This document shows positions 24,760-33,295 of a stretch of DNA of 33,861 bases, piece after piece (position 1 is the first letter of the stretch; every line of letters starts with the position of its first letter). This DNA is from JBBCJT01 sp037190665 (GTDB lineage: Bacteria > Pseudomonadota > Alphaproteobacteria > Acetobacterales > Acetobacteraceae). Location: positions 1 through 33,861 of the forward strand of contig JBBCJT010000036.1 in NCBI GenBank assembly GCA_037190665.1, read 5' to 3'. The position numbers were made by a program, and so were the translations under genes. Under the pieces are notes generated by a model that was not told the DNA's origin, did not search any database, and saw nothing but the letters and a program-made list of their open reading frames with translations.

Positions 24760-25217
24760 CGCCCCACGACCTCGCCGATCATCTCCACCGCCGCGGCGTC
24801 GATCCGGCCGACGACCTCGCCATCGACCATGCCGGCCGGTGCGCAGGCACAGAGGCCGAGGCAATAGACCGGCTCCAGCGTCACGCGGCCATCGGGGGAG
24901 GTTTCGCCCATGCCGATGCCGATCCGCTCCGCGACCGTGGTCGCGACGGTGGCGGAGCCCATCGACTGGCACGCCTCCGCCTGACACAGCTTCACCACGT
25001 GACGCCCCGGCGGGGCGGTGCGGAAGTCCTGATAGAAGGTGACGACACCGTGGATCTCCGCCCGGGTGCGGTTCAGGGCCGCGGCGACCATCGGCACCGC
25101 CTCGGTGGGGATGAAGCCGAGCGCCTCCTGGATCTCATGCAGGATGGGCAGGGCCGCGCCCTCCATCCCGGCATGCCGGTCAAGCGCTTCGCGTATCAGG
25201 CGGGCCCGTTCCCCCAA
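24756..25217 (-). CDS. fdsG: Formate dehydrogenase gamma subunit (NuoE-like, [2Fe-2S])
   Basis: A 153-residue thioredoxin-fold ferredoxin, the NuoE homologue of the formate dehydrogenase, completing the FdsABG diaphorase unit. The four cluster ligands are C78 and C83 (KLCQAEACQSMG) and C119 and C123 (YCLGLCAC). The frame opens with TTG at 25217. A strong GGAGG lies 7 nt ahead, and the only nearby ATG (25230) is out of frame, so the TTG start is well supported and may limit expression. It is the first gene of the fdsG-fdsB-fdsA-fdhD-fdsD operon, with its control region upstream. Confidence 0.95.
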   Translation of the reverse strand: MGERARLIREALDRHAGMEGAALPILHEIQEALGFIPTEAVPMVAAALNRTRAEIHGVVTFYQDFRTAPPGRHVVKLCQAEACQSMGSATVATTVAERIGIGMGETSPDGRVTLEPVYCLGLCACAPAGMVDGEVVGRIDAAAVEMIGEVVGR

Positions 25218-25295
25218 ATCGTTCCTCCATGTGGTGCCGGCGCCTTGTTCTCACCAAGCCGTCTTTCAGGGCGGAACTATCCGGACACCTGCGCG

Positions 25296-25346
25296 GTCTT
25301 GGCCCGACGCTCGTACAGTCTTGGCCTGCTCATCAGGCAGCAAGAC
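25296..25346 (-). promoter_or_regulatory. Candidate operator: direct repeat plus dyad upstream of fdsG
   Basis: GTCTTGGCC occurs at 25296-25304 and again at 25318-25326, 22 bp apart, which is about two helical turns. The second copy also forms a dyad: GTCTTG (25318-25323) with CAAGAC (25341-25346), and inside it CCTG (25325-25328) with CAGG (25334-25337). This lies 80-130 bp upstream of the fdsG start. The layout fits a LysR-type or similar regulator binding two sites. No regulator gene is in the window. Confidence 0.45.
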
Positions 25347-25575
25347 CATACCACCATGAAGCAGTTCGTTCATCCGAAGCAAAACTTGTCATGCTGCGGC
25401 GCAGAAGAAACCGATATCGATCAGGGAAGCGGGAAGCCGGTTCCTCGCTGATCTCGCAGCCTCACCCGACAGCACCATGAATGGACCACTGCGCGTGGCC
25501 TTGCGGGCAGCGCGTGCTTCCCCGTGGCGAGCGCAAGCGCCCATGAGGGAACGCTCGAAGCGGCCGACATCGCCC

Positions 25576-25609
25576 GTCCGGCCTCACCCGCTGAAGGTGA
25601 GACCCGGAC
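25576..25609 (-). other. Hairpin just downstream of smpB
   Basis: GTCCGG (25576-25581) pairs with CCGGAC (25604-25609), and CTCACC (25583-25588) with GGTGAG (25596-25601), giving 12 bp with one small internal loop and a seven-base apical loop. It sits 13 bp past the smpB stop. No T run follows on the minus strand, so it is a 3'-end stabilising hairpin or weak terminator at best. Confidence 0.4.
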
Positions 25610-25622
25610 ACAACTCCGTGCG

Positions 25623-26105
25623 CTAGCCCCTCGCCCGCAGCAGCCGCGCCTTGTCACGCTGCCAGTCGCGCTCGGCGATGGCGGCGCGCTTGTCGTGCTT
25701 CTTGCGCCCCTCGGCGAGGCCGAGCAGCACCTTCGCCTTGCCGCGCTCGTTGAAGTGGATCTGCAGCGGCACCAGCGTCGCGCCCTCGCGGGCGACCGCG
25801 CCGGTCAGCGTCTCCACCTGCTTCTTCTTCAGCAGCAACTTGCGCGGTGCGCGCGGCTCGAAGCGCGACAGCACGCCACCCTGGTATTCGGGGATGTAGG
25901 CGTTGAACAGCCACAGCTCGCCGTCGCGCTCGCCGGCCCAGGCCTCGTTCAGCGTCGCGCGGCCGTGGCGCAGCGACTTCACCTCCGGCCCCTTGAGCAC
26001 GAGGCCGGCCTCGATCGTCTCGCGGATCGTGTAGTCGAACCGCGCCTTGCGGTTCTGCGATGCGATCCCGTGCGAGATCAGCCCCTTCTTGCGTTCCTCG
26101 GCCAT
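25623..26105 (-). CDS. smpB: SsrA-binding protein SmpB
   Basis: A 160-residue OB-fold protein that binds tmRNA and brings it to stalled ribosomes for trans-translation. Signature segments are RKARFDYTIRETIEAGLVL, GPEVKSLRHGRATLNEAW, NAYIPEYQGG and RKLLLKK, with the basic tail GRKKHDKRAAIAERDW that mimics the mRNA path. The length is typical. It lies 16 bp downstream of dapA, a common alphaproteobacterial pairing. I looked for the tmRNA gene next to it and did not find one. Confidence 0.97.
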   Translation of the reverse strand: MAEERKKGLISHGIASQNRKARFDYTIRETIEAGLVLKGPEVKSLRHGRATLNEAWAGERDGELWLFNAYIPEYQGGVLSRFEPRAPRKLLLKKKQVETLTGAVAREGATLVPLQIHFNERGKAKVLLGLAEGRKKHDKRAAIAERDWQRDKARLLRARG

Positions 26106-26121
26106 GACATCCCGGCTGCCC

Positions 26122-27000
26122 TCAGTTGAGCAGGCCGACCTCCATCAGCGCCGCGCGCACCTTGTCCTTCGACGCATCCGCGAGCGGCGCGAGCGGCAGG
26201 CGGCAATGGTCCGTCCCGTGGCCGAGCAGGCTCGCCGCGTACTTCACCGGGCCGGGCGAGGTCTCGCAGAACATCGCGTCATGCAGCGGCACCAGCCGGT
26301 CCTGCAGCGCGACCGCGTCGTCCGCGCGCCCGTCCTGCCAGGCCTGATGCATGTCCGCGCACAGCCGCGGCGCGACATTGGCGGACACGCTGATGCAGCC
26401 GTCGCCACCGGCGGCGAGGAAGGAGACCGCCGTGTGGTCCTCACCCGAGAGCTGGCAGAACCCCACGCCGCAGGCGCGGCGCTGGTGCAGCGGGCGGGCG
26501 AGGTTCGCGGTCGCGTCCTTCACGCCGACGATGTTCGGGTGCTTCGCGAGCCGGCCCATCGTCTCCACGCTCATGTCCACCGCCGACCGGCCGGGGATGT
26601 TGTAGATGATGATCGGCAGGTCCACCGCATCCGCGATGGCCTTGTAATGCAGGTACAGGCCTTCCTGCGTCGGACGGTTGTAGTAGGGCGTGACCACCAG
26701 CGCGGCGTCGGCGCCCGCCTTCTTCGCGTGATGGCCGAAATCGATCGCCTCCGCGGTGGAGTTCGACCCGGTGCCGGCGATCACCGGCACGCGGCCCTTC
26801 GCCACCTCCAGCGTCAGCTCCACGACGCGCTTGTGTTCCGCATGCGACAGGGTCGGGCTCTCGCCGGTGGTGCCCACCGGCACCACGCCGTGCGTGCCTT
26901 CCCGCAGTTGCCAGGCGACGAAATCCTGGAACGCTTTCTCGTCGATGGACCCGTCGCTGCGCATGGGCGTGATCAGGGCGACGAGCGATCCCTTGAACAT
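26122..27000 (-). CDS. dapA: 4-hydroxy-tetrahydrodipicolinate synthase
   Basis: A 292-residue TIM-barrel aldolase that condenses pyruvate and aspartate semialdehyde, the first committed step to diaminopimelate and lysine. The Schiff-base lysine is K161 (VGVKDATANL). Catalytic T44, Y107 (TPYYNRP) and Y133 (IIYNIPGRS) are present at the same positions as in the E. coli enzyme. The upstream-extended frame is rejected in favour of ATG 27000 (MFKGSLVALITPM), with AGAGGA six bases ahead. smpB follows after 16 bp. It is divergent from the transglycosylase gene, and both enzymes concern the cell wall. Confidence 0.97.
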   Translation of the reverse strand: MFKGSLVALITPMRSDGSIDEKAFQDFVAWQLREGTHGVVPVGTTGESPTLSHAEHKRVVELTLEVAKGRVPVIAGTGSNSTAEAIDFGHHAKKAGADAALVVTPYYNRPTQEGLYLHYKAIADAVDLPIIIYNIPGRSAVDMSVETMGRLAKHPNIVGVKDATANLARPLHQRRACGVGFCQLSGEDHTAVSFLAAGGDGCISVSANVAPRLCADMHQAWQDGRADDAVALQDRLVPLHDAMFCETSPGPVKYAASLLGHGTDHCRLPLAPLADASKDKVRAALMEVGLLN

Positions 27001-27094
27001 GGCGTTCCTCTGGCGTTTTCGTGTTCGCGGAAACGACGACCCTATGCGCGCGGGGGATACGCCGCAACCGCCTCCTCTGGCATGGTGGGCTGCC

Positions 27095-29017
27095 ATGCGC
27101 GCCGCCCTGCTGCCCCTGCTCGCCCTGCTGGCCCTGCCCGCCCCCGCTTCCGCCCAGATGGAGGCGGTGCGCCGCGACGACTGGGCGACGGCGGAGATCG
27201 CCGCGGCCCGCCATCCCGACCCCGTCGCCTCGAAGCTCGTGCGCTATTATCGGCTGCTCGCGCCGGGGGCCGCGCCCGCCGGCGAGATCGCCCAGTTCCG
27301 GCGCGAAAACCCGGACTGGCCCGCCCAGCCCCTGCTGGCGCGTCGGTGGGAGGAGGCGGTGGCCGCCATCCTCGATGACGGGGTGGTGGTCCGCACCTTC
27401 GCCGCCACCCCGCCGCAGACCGATGCCGGACGGATGCGCTTCGCCGAGGCGCTGGACCGGGCCGCCGACCGCCGCGCGGGCGAGGCGATCCGCGTCGCCT
27501 GGGTCGAGAGCACCCTCAGCCCCGCGGCCGAGAACGACTTCCTCGGCCGCTACGGCACGCGGCTGACCCCCGATGCGCAGTGGCAGCGCTTCCAGCGCCT
27601 TGCCTGGGCCGGCAGCGCGCAGGCCGCCGCACAGGCCGGGCGGCTCGATCCGTCGCGGCAGGCGGTGGCCGAGGTCTGGCTCGCCCTGAAGCGCGACGAT
27701 CCGGAAGCGCCCGCCCGCCGCACCGCCCTGCCCGCCGCGCAGCGCGCCGAGCCGGGGCTGGTGCTGGAGAACGCCCGCTTCCTGCGCCGCGCCGGACGCG
27801 ACACGGAGGCTGCGGGCCTGCTGGTGGCGCAGGGCGCCGCTGCGCAGAAGGCTGCACCCGACCGCTCGGGCGCCTTCTGGTCCGAACGGCACCTGCTGAC
27901 GCGGCGATTGCTGCGGGCCGGCGATGCGCGCACGGCCTACGCGCTGGTCGCCGGTCATGGGCAGGCCGACGGCGCCGATGCGCTGGAGGCTGAATTCCTC
28001 GCCGGCTGGATCGCGCTGCGCCGGCTGAACGACCCGGCAGCGGCGGAGCGGCATTTCTCGCAGCTCGCGGCCCTGTCGAAGGCGGCGATCACGCAGGGAC
28101 GCGCGCTGTACTGGCTCGGCCGCGCCGCCGCCGCGCGCGGTGACACGGCGGCCGCGACATCGCGCTATCAGGCCGCCGCCGCGTGGATGACGACCTATTA
28201 CGGCCAGCTCGCCGCGCTGGCGCTAGGCGAGGGCGATGCCGGTCTCGCCCAGCGCATCCGCGGCGCGCGCGATCCGGGCACGGATCAGGAAAGGCTCGCC
28301 GCCTTCGCCGGGCGGGAACTGACGCGCGCGGCCGCCCTGCTGATCGGCTGGGACGAACCGCGTCGGGCACGCATCTTCCTGCTGCGGCTGAGCGAACTGG
28401 CCCCCGACTCCGTGGACCGGGCGCTCACCGCGCGGCTCGCCACCGGGATGGGCCGGCCGGAGCTTGCCGTCTGGGTGGCGCGCCGCGCCGCGATCGACGG
28501 CACGATGCTGCCCGAGACCGGCTGGCCGATGCCCTACGACCCGCCCGCCGGCGCCGTGGAACCCGCGCTCGCCTATGCGATCATGCGGCAGGAGAGCAAT
28601 TTCGAGCCCAACGCCGTCAGCCCCGCCGGCGCGCGGGGGCTGATGCAGCTCATGCCCGGCACCGCGCAGTCGGTGGCGCGCAAGCTCGGCACCCCGACCA
28701 ACATCCCCCGCCTCACGGCCGACACCGATCACAACATGCAGCTCGGCACCGCCTATCTGCGGCAGGTGCTGGACGAGGCGGAGGGGTGCATGCCCTGCGC
28801 CGCCGCCTCCTACAACGCCGGGCCGGGGCGGACGCGGGACTGGCTGGCCACCAACGGCGATCCGCGCATGGGCCAGGCTGACATGATCGACTGGATCGAG
28901 ATGATCCCGTTCAACGAGACGCGCAACTACGTGCAGCGCGTGATCGAGAACGTGGTGATCTACCGGGCGCGGCGTGGCGAGACGAAGCCGCACCCCCTCG
29001 CCGACTGGCTGCGCTGA
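27095..29017 (+). CDS. slt: Soluble lytic murein transglycosylase (Slt70-like)
   Basis: A 640-residue periplasmic enzyme that cleaves glycan strands of peptidoglycan. A signal peptide ends in PAPASAQ (about residue 19). A long helical-repeat region (Slt U/L-like, Ala-rich, to about residue 480) follows, then the SLT domain. The catalytic glutamate is E500 in IMRQESNFEP, followed by SPAGARGLMQLMPGTA and SYNAGPGR. The frame is open far upstream, but the ATG at 27095 begins the signal peptide. ATG 27044 is possible but would bury it. The 94-bp gap to dapA holds both promoters. pgpA follows by 6 bp. Confidence 0.93.
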   Translation: MRAALLPLLALLALPAPASAQMEAVRRDDWATAEIAAARHPDPVASKLVRYYRLLAPGAAPAGEIAQFRRENPDWPAQPLLARRWEEAVAAILDDGVVVRTFAATPPQTDAGRMRFAEALDRAADRRAGEAIRVAWVESTLSPAAENDFLGRYGTRLTPDAQWQRFQRLAWAGSAQAAAQAGRLDPSRQAVAEVWLALKRDDPEAPARRTALPAAQRAEPGLVLENARFLRRAGRDTEAAGLLVAQGAAAQKAAPDRSGAFWSERHLLTRRLLRAGDARTAYALVAGHGQADGADALEAEFLAGWIALRRLNDPAAAERHFSQLAALSKAAITQGRALYWLGRAAAARGDTAAATSRYQAAAAWMTTYYGQLAALALGEGDAGLAQRIRGARDPGTDQERLAAFAGRELTRAAALLIGWDEPRRARIFLLRLSELAPDSVDRALTARLATGMGRPELAVWVARRAAIDGTMLPETGWPMPYDPPAGAVEPALAYAIMRQESNFEPNAVSPAGARGLMQLMPGTAQSVARKLGTPTNIPRLTADTDHNMQLGTAYLRQVLDEAEGCMPCAAASYNAGPGRTRDWLATNGDPRMGQADMIDWIEMIPFNETRNYVQRVIENVVIYRARRGETKPHPLADWLR

Positions 29018-29023
29018 GGCCCC

Positions 29024-29479
29024 GTGGCCAGCTTCGCACGCAACGTCGCCACCGGCTTCGGCCTGGGCCACCTGCGGGGGCCGCAGGGCACCTGGGCATC
29101 CGCGATCGCGCTGGCGCCCGGCGCGGCGCTGCTCGCGCTCTCCCCCTGGGCGCTGGCCGCGGGCGTGGTCGTGGCCTGCGTGGGCGGACTGTGGGCGGTG
29201 CGGCAGGTGAACGCCAAGGACGACCCGGGCTGGGTGGTGGTGGACGAGATCGCCGGGCAGTGGATCGCCCTGCTGCCGCTCGCCGCCCCATCGTGGCAAG
29301 GTCTCCTCATGGCCTTCCTGCTCTTCCGCCTCGCCGACATCACCAAGCCCGGCCCGATCGCGCGCATCGACCGGCGGCGGGATGCGATCGGGGTGATGGG
29401 CGACGACATCGCCGCCGGCGCGCTGGCCGCCGCCGTGCTGTGGGGCCTGCTGCTCCTGCTGCCGGGGCTCGCGCCATGA
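29024..29479 (+). CDS. pgpA: Phosphatidylglycerophosphatase A
   Basis: A 151-residue inner-membrane phosphatase that makes phosphatidylglycerol from its phosphate. The family motif KDDPGWVVVDEIAGQW (metal- and substrate-binding acidic residues) and LFRLADITKPGPI are present. Three to four hydrophobic segments frame them. The start is GTG at 29024 with only a weak ribosome site. It lies 6 bp after the slt stop, so translation may be coupled. Its stop overlaps the start of cinA (ATGA). Confidence 0.93.
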   Translation: MASFARNVATGFGLGHLRGPQGTWASAIALAPGAALLALSPWALAAGVVVACVGGLWAVRQVNAKDDPGWVVVDEIAGQWIALLPLAAPSWQGLLMAFLLFRLADITKPGPIARIDRRRDAIGVMGDDIAAGALAAAVLWGLLLLLPGLAP

Positions 29480-29961
29480 TCGGCCCTGCCGCCCTCGCCG
29501 AGGCCGAGTCGCTGCTCGCGCACCTGCGGGGCCGCGGGCTGCGCGTCGCCACGGCGGAATCCTGCACCGGCGGGCTGGTGGCTGCCGCACTCACCGCCAT
29601 CGCCGGCTCCTCGGACGTGGTGGAGCGCGGCTTCGTCACCTACTCCAACGCCGCCAAGACGGAACTGCTGGGCGTGCCCGCCGGGCTGATCGATACGGCC
29701 GGCGCCGTCAGCGAGGAGGTGGCGTGGCGCATGGCCGAAGGCGCGCTCGCCCATTCCGCCGCCGATCTCAGCGTGGCGGTCACCGGCGTGGCCGGGCCCG
29801 GGGGCGGCAGCGAGGCGAAGCCGGTCGGCCTCGTCTGGTTCGCCGCCGCCCGCCGCGGCGGGCCGGTCGTAACCGCGCGCGAACTGTTCTCCGGCGGCCG
29901 CGCCGAGGTGCGCGCCGCTTCCGTGCTGGTGGCCTTCAGGCTGCTGCGGCGCCTTTCCTGA
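29476..29961 (+). CDS. pncC: CinA C-terminal family nicotinamide-nucleotide amidase
   Basis: A 161-residue stand-alone CinA C-terminal domain that deamidates nicotinamide mononucleotide to nicotinate mononucleotide in NAD recycling. Motifs are TAESCTGGLVAAALT, GFVTYSNAAKTELLGV (catalytic Ser/Lys region) and AVTGVAGPGGGSEAKPVGLV. The N-terminal MoCF-like domain of full CinA is absent. ATG 29476 overlaps the pgpA stop. A longer in-frame ORF reaches into pgpA and is rejected. The P-type ATPase gene starts 4 bp later. Confidence 0.94.
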   Translation: MIGPAALAEAESLLAHLRGRGLRVATAESCTGGLVAAALTAIAGSSDVVERGFVTYSNAAKTELLGVPAGLIDTAGAVSEEVAWRMAEGALAHSAADLSVAVTGVAGPGGGSEAKPVGLVWFAAARRGGPVVTARELFSGGRAEVRAASVLVAFRLLRRLS

Positions 29962-29965
29962 TCCG

Positions 29966-32632
29966 ATGGCGGACGACTGGCATCACCGCAACCATGCGGA
30001 GGCGTTGGCCGCGCATGACACCACGCCAGCCGGCCTCGCGGCGGAGGAAGCGGCCCGGCGGCTCGCCGCACACGGCCCGAACGAGCTTGCCGCCGCCCCC
30101 GCGCGGCACCCGCTGCTGCGGCTGCTGGACCAGTTCAACAACGCGCTGATCGGCTTCCTGCTCGCCGCCGCGGTCGCGGCGCTGCTGATGGGCCACTGGG
30201 TGGACGCGGCGGTGATCGCGGCGGTGGTCGCCGTCAACGCCATCGTCGGGGTGGTGCAGGAAGGCCGCGCCGAACAGGCGCTGGCGGCGATCCGCGCGAT
30301 GGTCTCCCCGCACGCCAGCGTGCTGCGCGACGGCCGGCGGGTGAGCGTGCGCGCCGCCGAGCTGGTGCCGGGGGACGTGGTGCTGCTGGAACCGGGCGAC
30401 CGCGTGCCCGCCGACCTGCGCCTGCTGCACGCGCGCGGCCTGCTGATCGACGAGGCGATCCTGACCGGCGAGTCCGTCGCCGCCCACAAGCACGAAGGCC
30501 CGGTGCCGGAGCAGGCGCCGCTGGGCGACCGCACGTCGATGGCCTTCTCCGGCACGCTGGTCACCGCCGGGCAGGGCAGCGGCGTGGTGGTCGCGACCGG
30601 GCCGCGGACGCAGATCGGCCGCATCAGCGGGCTGATCGGCCAGGTGCAGCAGCTCACCACACCGCTGCTGCGACAGATGAACGCCTTCGGCCGGCGCTTC
30701 ACGCTGATCGCCATCCTCTCCGCCGCGCTGCTGTTCGCGGTCGCCGTGCTGCTGCGCGGCCATAGCTGGGAGGAGGCGCTGATGATCGTCGTCGCGCTGG
30801 CCGTGGGCGTCGTGCCCGAGAGCCTGCCGGCGGTGATCACCATCACGCTCGCCATCGGCGTGCGGCGGATGGCGGCGCGCCATGCCGCGATCCGCCGGCT
30901 GCCGGCGGTGGAGACGCTGGGCGCGACCAGCGTCATCTGCTCCGACAAGACCGGCACGCTCACGCGCAACGAGATGATGGCGCGGCGCATCGCCACCGCC
31001 GACCAGACCCTGATCGCGGAGGGAGCGGGCTACGCGCCGGAGGGCGCGCTCTCCGCCCCACCGGACCGCGCGGCGGCGGCGCTGATCCGCGCCGGGCTGC
31101 TGTGCAACGACGCGCAGCTCCGGGACGCGGACGGGGTCTGGCGACCCGAGGGCGACGCGATGGAAGCGGCGCTGGTCGCGCTCGCGACGAAGACCGGGCT
31201 CGACCCGGCGGCGGAGCGCGGGGCGCATCCGCGGCGCGACGCCATCCCCTTCGATGCGCGGCACCGCTTCATGGCGACGCTGAACCGCGGCGCCGATGGC
31301 GCGGCCACGCTCTACGTGAAGGGCGCGCCGGAACGGCTGTTGCAGATGTGCGAGACGCAGCTCGGCGCGGACGGCGAGGCGCCGCTCGATGCCGCGTTCT
31401 GGCGTGCGGCCATCGACACGGCGGCGGCGGATGGCGAGCGCGTGCTGGGCTTCGCGATGCGTCCGATGCCGGCGCACGACGCGCCGTTGCAGGAGGCGGA
31501 CGCGGAGACCGGGCTCGTCTTCCTCGGCCTCGTCGGGTTGATCGACCCGCCGCGGGAGGAAGCGCGCGCGGCGGTGGCCGAATGTCGCCGCGCGGGGATC
31601 GCGGTGAAGATGATCACCGGCGACCACGCCGCCACGGCTGCCGCGATCGCGCGCCAACTCGGCCTTGCCGAGGCGCCGGAAGCACTGACCGGCCAGATGC
31701 TGGATGCGGTGGACGATGCGGACCTGCCCGCGCTGGCCCGGCGCACCGCCGTGTTCGCCCGCACCAGTCCGGAGCACAAGCTGCGGCTGGTGCGCGCGTT
31801 GCAGGAAGACGGCGCCGTGGTGGCGATGACCGGCGACGGCGTGAACGACGCGCCGGCGCTGAAGCAGGCCGATGTCGGCGTGGCGATGGGGATGAAAGGC
31901 ACGGAGGCGGCGAAGGAAGCCTCCGAGATGGTGCTGCTCGACGACAACTTCGCGTCCATCGTCGCGGCGGTGAAGGAAGGCCGCACCGTCTACGACAACA
32001 TCCGCAAGGTCGTGGCCTGGACCATCCCGACCAACGCGGGCGAGGTGCTGGCGATCGTGGCCGCGATCGTCCTCGGCCTGACCCTGCCGATGACGCCGTT
32101 GCAGATCCTGTGGATCAACATGGTGCTCACGGTGACGCTGGGGCTGGTTCTCGCGTTCGAGCCGCCGGAGCCGGGCGTGATGGACCGCCGGCCGCGCCGG
32201 GCCTCGGCCTCGCTGCTGTCGCCGTTCCTGCTGTGGCGGGTGACGTTCGTCTCGCTGCTGTTCACCGCCGCGATCTTCGCCGTCTTCACCTGGGCCGGTG
32301 CGCGCGGGCACGATATCGCCACCGCGCGCACGATGGTGGTGAACGCGATCGTGGTGCTGGAGATCTTCTACCTGTTCAACATCCGCTACCTCGGCGGCGC
32401 ATCCATCACCTGGCGCGGCGTGATGGGCACGCCCGCGGTGCTGGCGGCCATCGCGGCGGTGGTGATCGCGCAGTTCGCCTTCACCTACCTGCCCATGTTC
32501 CAGGCGGTGTTCGACACGCGCGCCGTGCCGCTGCTGGACGGGGTGATGATCGTCTGCACCGGCATCGCGCTGATGCTGGTGCTGGAGATCGAGAAGGCGG
32601 TCCTGCGCCGCCTCGGCCGTATCGAGCGTTGA
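29966..32632 (+). CDS. P-type (P2-like) cation-transporting ATPase
   Basis: An 888-residue membrane pump with the full P-type layout: a cation ATPase N-terminal domain, an actuator with ILTGES, phosphorylation motif SDKTGTLT (D327), nucleotide domain with KGAPERLL, hinge TGDGVNDAPALKQADVGVAMG and a C-terminal M5-M10 block. In M4 the cation-site Glu is kept (E285, GVVPESLPA). In M6 the SERCA NLVTD motif reads NMVLT: N718 is kept, but the Thr799 and Asp800 equivalents are L721 and T722. The ion is therefore uncertain. Proton, Na+, K+ or a Ca2+ pump with altered stoichiometry are all possible. It is the last gene of the slt-pgpA-pncC run. Confidence 0.9.
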   Translation: MADDWHHRNHAEALAAHDTTPAGLAAEEAARRLAAHGPNELAAAPARHPLLRLLDQFNNALIGFLLAAAVAALLMGHWVDAAVIAAVVAVNAIVGVVQEGRAEQALAAIRAMVSPHASVLRDGRRVSVRAAELVPGDVVLLEPGDRVPADLRLLHARGLLIDEAILTGESVAAHKHEGPVPEQAPLGDRTSMAFSGTLVTAGQGSGVVVATGPRTQIGRISGLIGQVQQLTTPLLRQMNAFGRRFTLIAILSAALLFAVAVLLRGHSWEEALMIVVALAVGVVPESLPAVITITLAIGVRRMAARHAAIRRLPAVETLGATSVICSDKTGTLTRNEMMARRIATADQTLIAEGAGYAPEGALSAPPDRAAAALIRAGLLCNDAQLRDADGVWRPEGDAMEAALVALATKTGLDPAAERGAHPRRDAIPFDARHRFMATLNRGADGAATLYVKGAPERLLQMCETQLGADGEAPLDAAFWRAAIDTAAADGERVLGFAMRPMPAHDAPLQEADAETGLVFLGLVGLIDPPREEARAAVAECRRAGIAVKMITGDHAATAAAIARQLGLAEAPEALTGQMLDAVDDADLPALARRTAVFARTSPEHKLRLVRALQEDGAVVAMTGDGVNDAPALKQADVGVAMGMKGTEAAKEASEMVLLDDNFASIVAAVKEGRTVYDNIRKVVAWTIPTNAGEVLAIVAAIVLGLTLPMTPLQILWINMVLTVTLGLVLAFEPPEPGVMDRRPRRASASLLSPFLLWRVTFVSLLFTAAIFAVFTWAGARGHDIATARTMVVNAIVVLEIFYLFNIRYLGGASITWRGVMGTPAVLAAIAAVVIAQFAFTYLPMFQAVFDTRAVPLLDGVMIVCTGIALMLVLEIEKAVLRRLGRIER

Positions 32633-32641
32633 TCCGGCCCC

Positions 32642-33100
32642 CTACGGGCCAGCCTGCCGCCAGGTCAGTGCCGACAGCGTCGTCGAACAGAGGGCGATAA
32701 CGGCGAGCGCCGTATTCACCGCGTGCGAGTATTCCCACTGCCGACGCAGCGCGTCCCAGTTCTCGGGAACGACCGTCCAGTTCTCCGTCGCCTGATTGGC
32801 GGGATGGGTCCAGCCGAGGAAGATCAGGAGCATCAGGACGAAGCAGCACGCCGCCAGCATGGCGAGCCGGCACGGGCCGCGCTGTGAACGGACAAGCCAG
32901 GCGAGCAGGGCGTTCATGATGATGGCAGCGGGCCAGAGCCAGCCGAGGATTGCCCATCCGGTGTAGATGGCCTGGACGGTGAAGTACTCGGCCTGTGGCA
33001 GGGCGATCTTGTTGGGCAAGGCAGCGAGATGCGCCCCCGCGGGGATGAGCGCGAGCGCGACGACGAGGATGGCGAGAAACTGGACGGTCTTGACGGTCAT
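32642..33100 (-). CDS. DUF1772-like four-helix membrane protein
   Basis: A 152-residue protein with four predicted membrane helices: about residues 3-22, 41-66, 77-96 and 128-145. The loop after the third helix contains WTHPANQATENWTVVPENWD and is followed by RRQWEYSHAVNT, which resembles DUF1772/anthrone-oxygenase-like proteins. No function is established for bacterial members. I chose ATG 33100 because GGAGG lies 8 nt upstream. The frame extends 54 bp further. It is convergent with the ATPase gene (9 bp between stops). Confidence 0.7.
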   Translation of the reverse strand: MTVKTVQFLAILVVALALIPAGAHLAALPNKIALPQAEYFTVQAIYTGWAILGWLWPAAIIMNALLAWLVRSQRGPCRLAMLAACCFVLMLLIFLGWTHPANQATENWTVVPENWDALRRQWEYSHAVNTALAVIALCSTTLSALTWRQAGP

Positions 33101-33295
33101 GCCGGTGGCCTCCGGACTGCCGGGACAGGGAGTGGTTCCCGGTGACAACGTCATGTTCGGGTCGGAAGCTGCAACTTCCGGCTGGATTTCTCAGCGCGGA
33201 GCGAGCGATAGGCCGTTGCTTGCGCGCCGGACCGCGCCGCGCGTCACGTATTCCCGCTTGCGGAAGGGTTGAGGCAGAGAGCGTCACGCACGGTC
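33101..33295. other. Non-coding gap before the REP-like element
   Basis: This 195-bp stretch upstream of the DUF1772-like gene should hold its promoter. I recognise no gene, RNA or strong repeat in it. Confidence 0.4.

Larger units (their letters stand above)
25218..25622. promoter_or_regulatory. 405-bp intergenic region upstream of the fds operon
   Basis: No gene is recognised here. It lies between smpB and fdsG, both on the minus strand, so it should carry the fds promoter and the 3' end of the smpB transcript. It holds a dyad with a direct repeat near fdsG and a 12-bp hairpin near smpB, listed separately. AT content is slightly higher around 25340-25420 than in the coding sequence. I could not find a convincing sigma70 or sigma54 promoter by eye. 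A 31-codon plus-strand ORF at 25356-25451 has no ribosome site and is not called. Confidence 0.5.

Noticed and set aside
25320..25375. Sigma54 promoter for fds (TGG...TTGC on the minus strand)
   Set aside because: The GG and GC dinucleotides are separated by 9 or 12 bases, not the required 10.
25356..25451. A 31-codon plus-strand ORF with two adjacent Cys
   Set aside because: It has no ribosome site, lies in the promoter region of a minus-strand operon and has no similarity I recognise.
25218..25622. tmRNA gene (ssrA) beside smpB
   Set aside because: No tag-peptide reading frame of the AANDN type, no tRNA-like acceptor with T-arm and no CCA end could be found on either strand.
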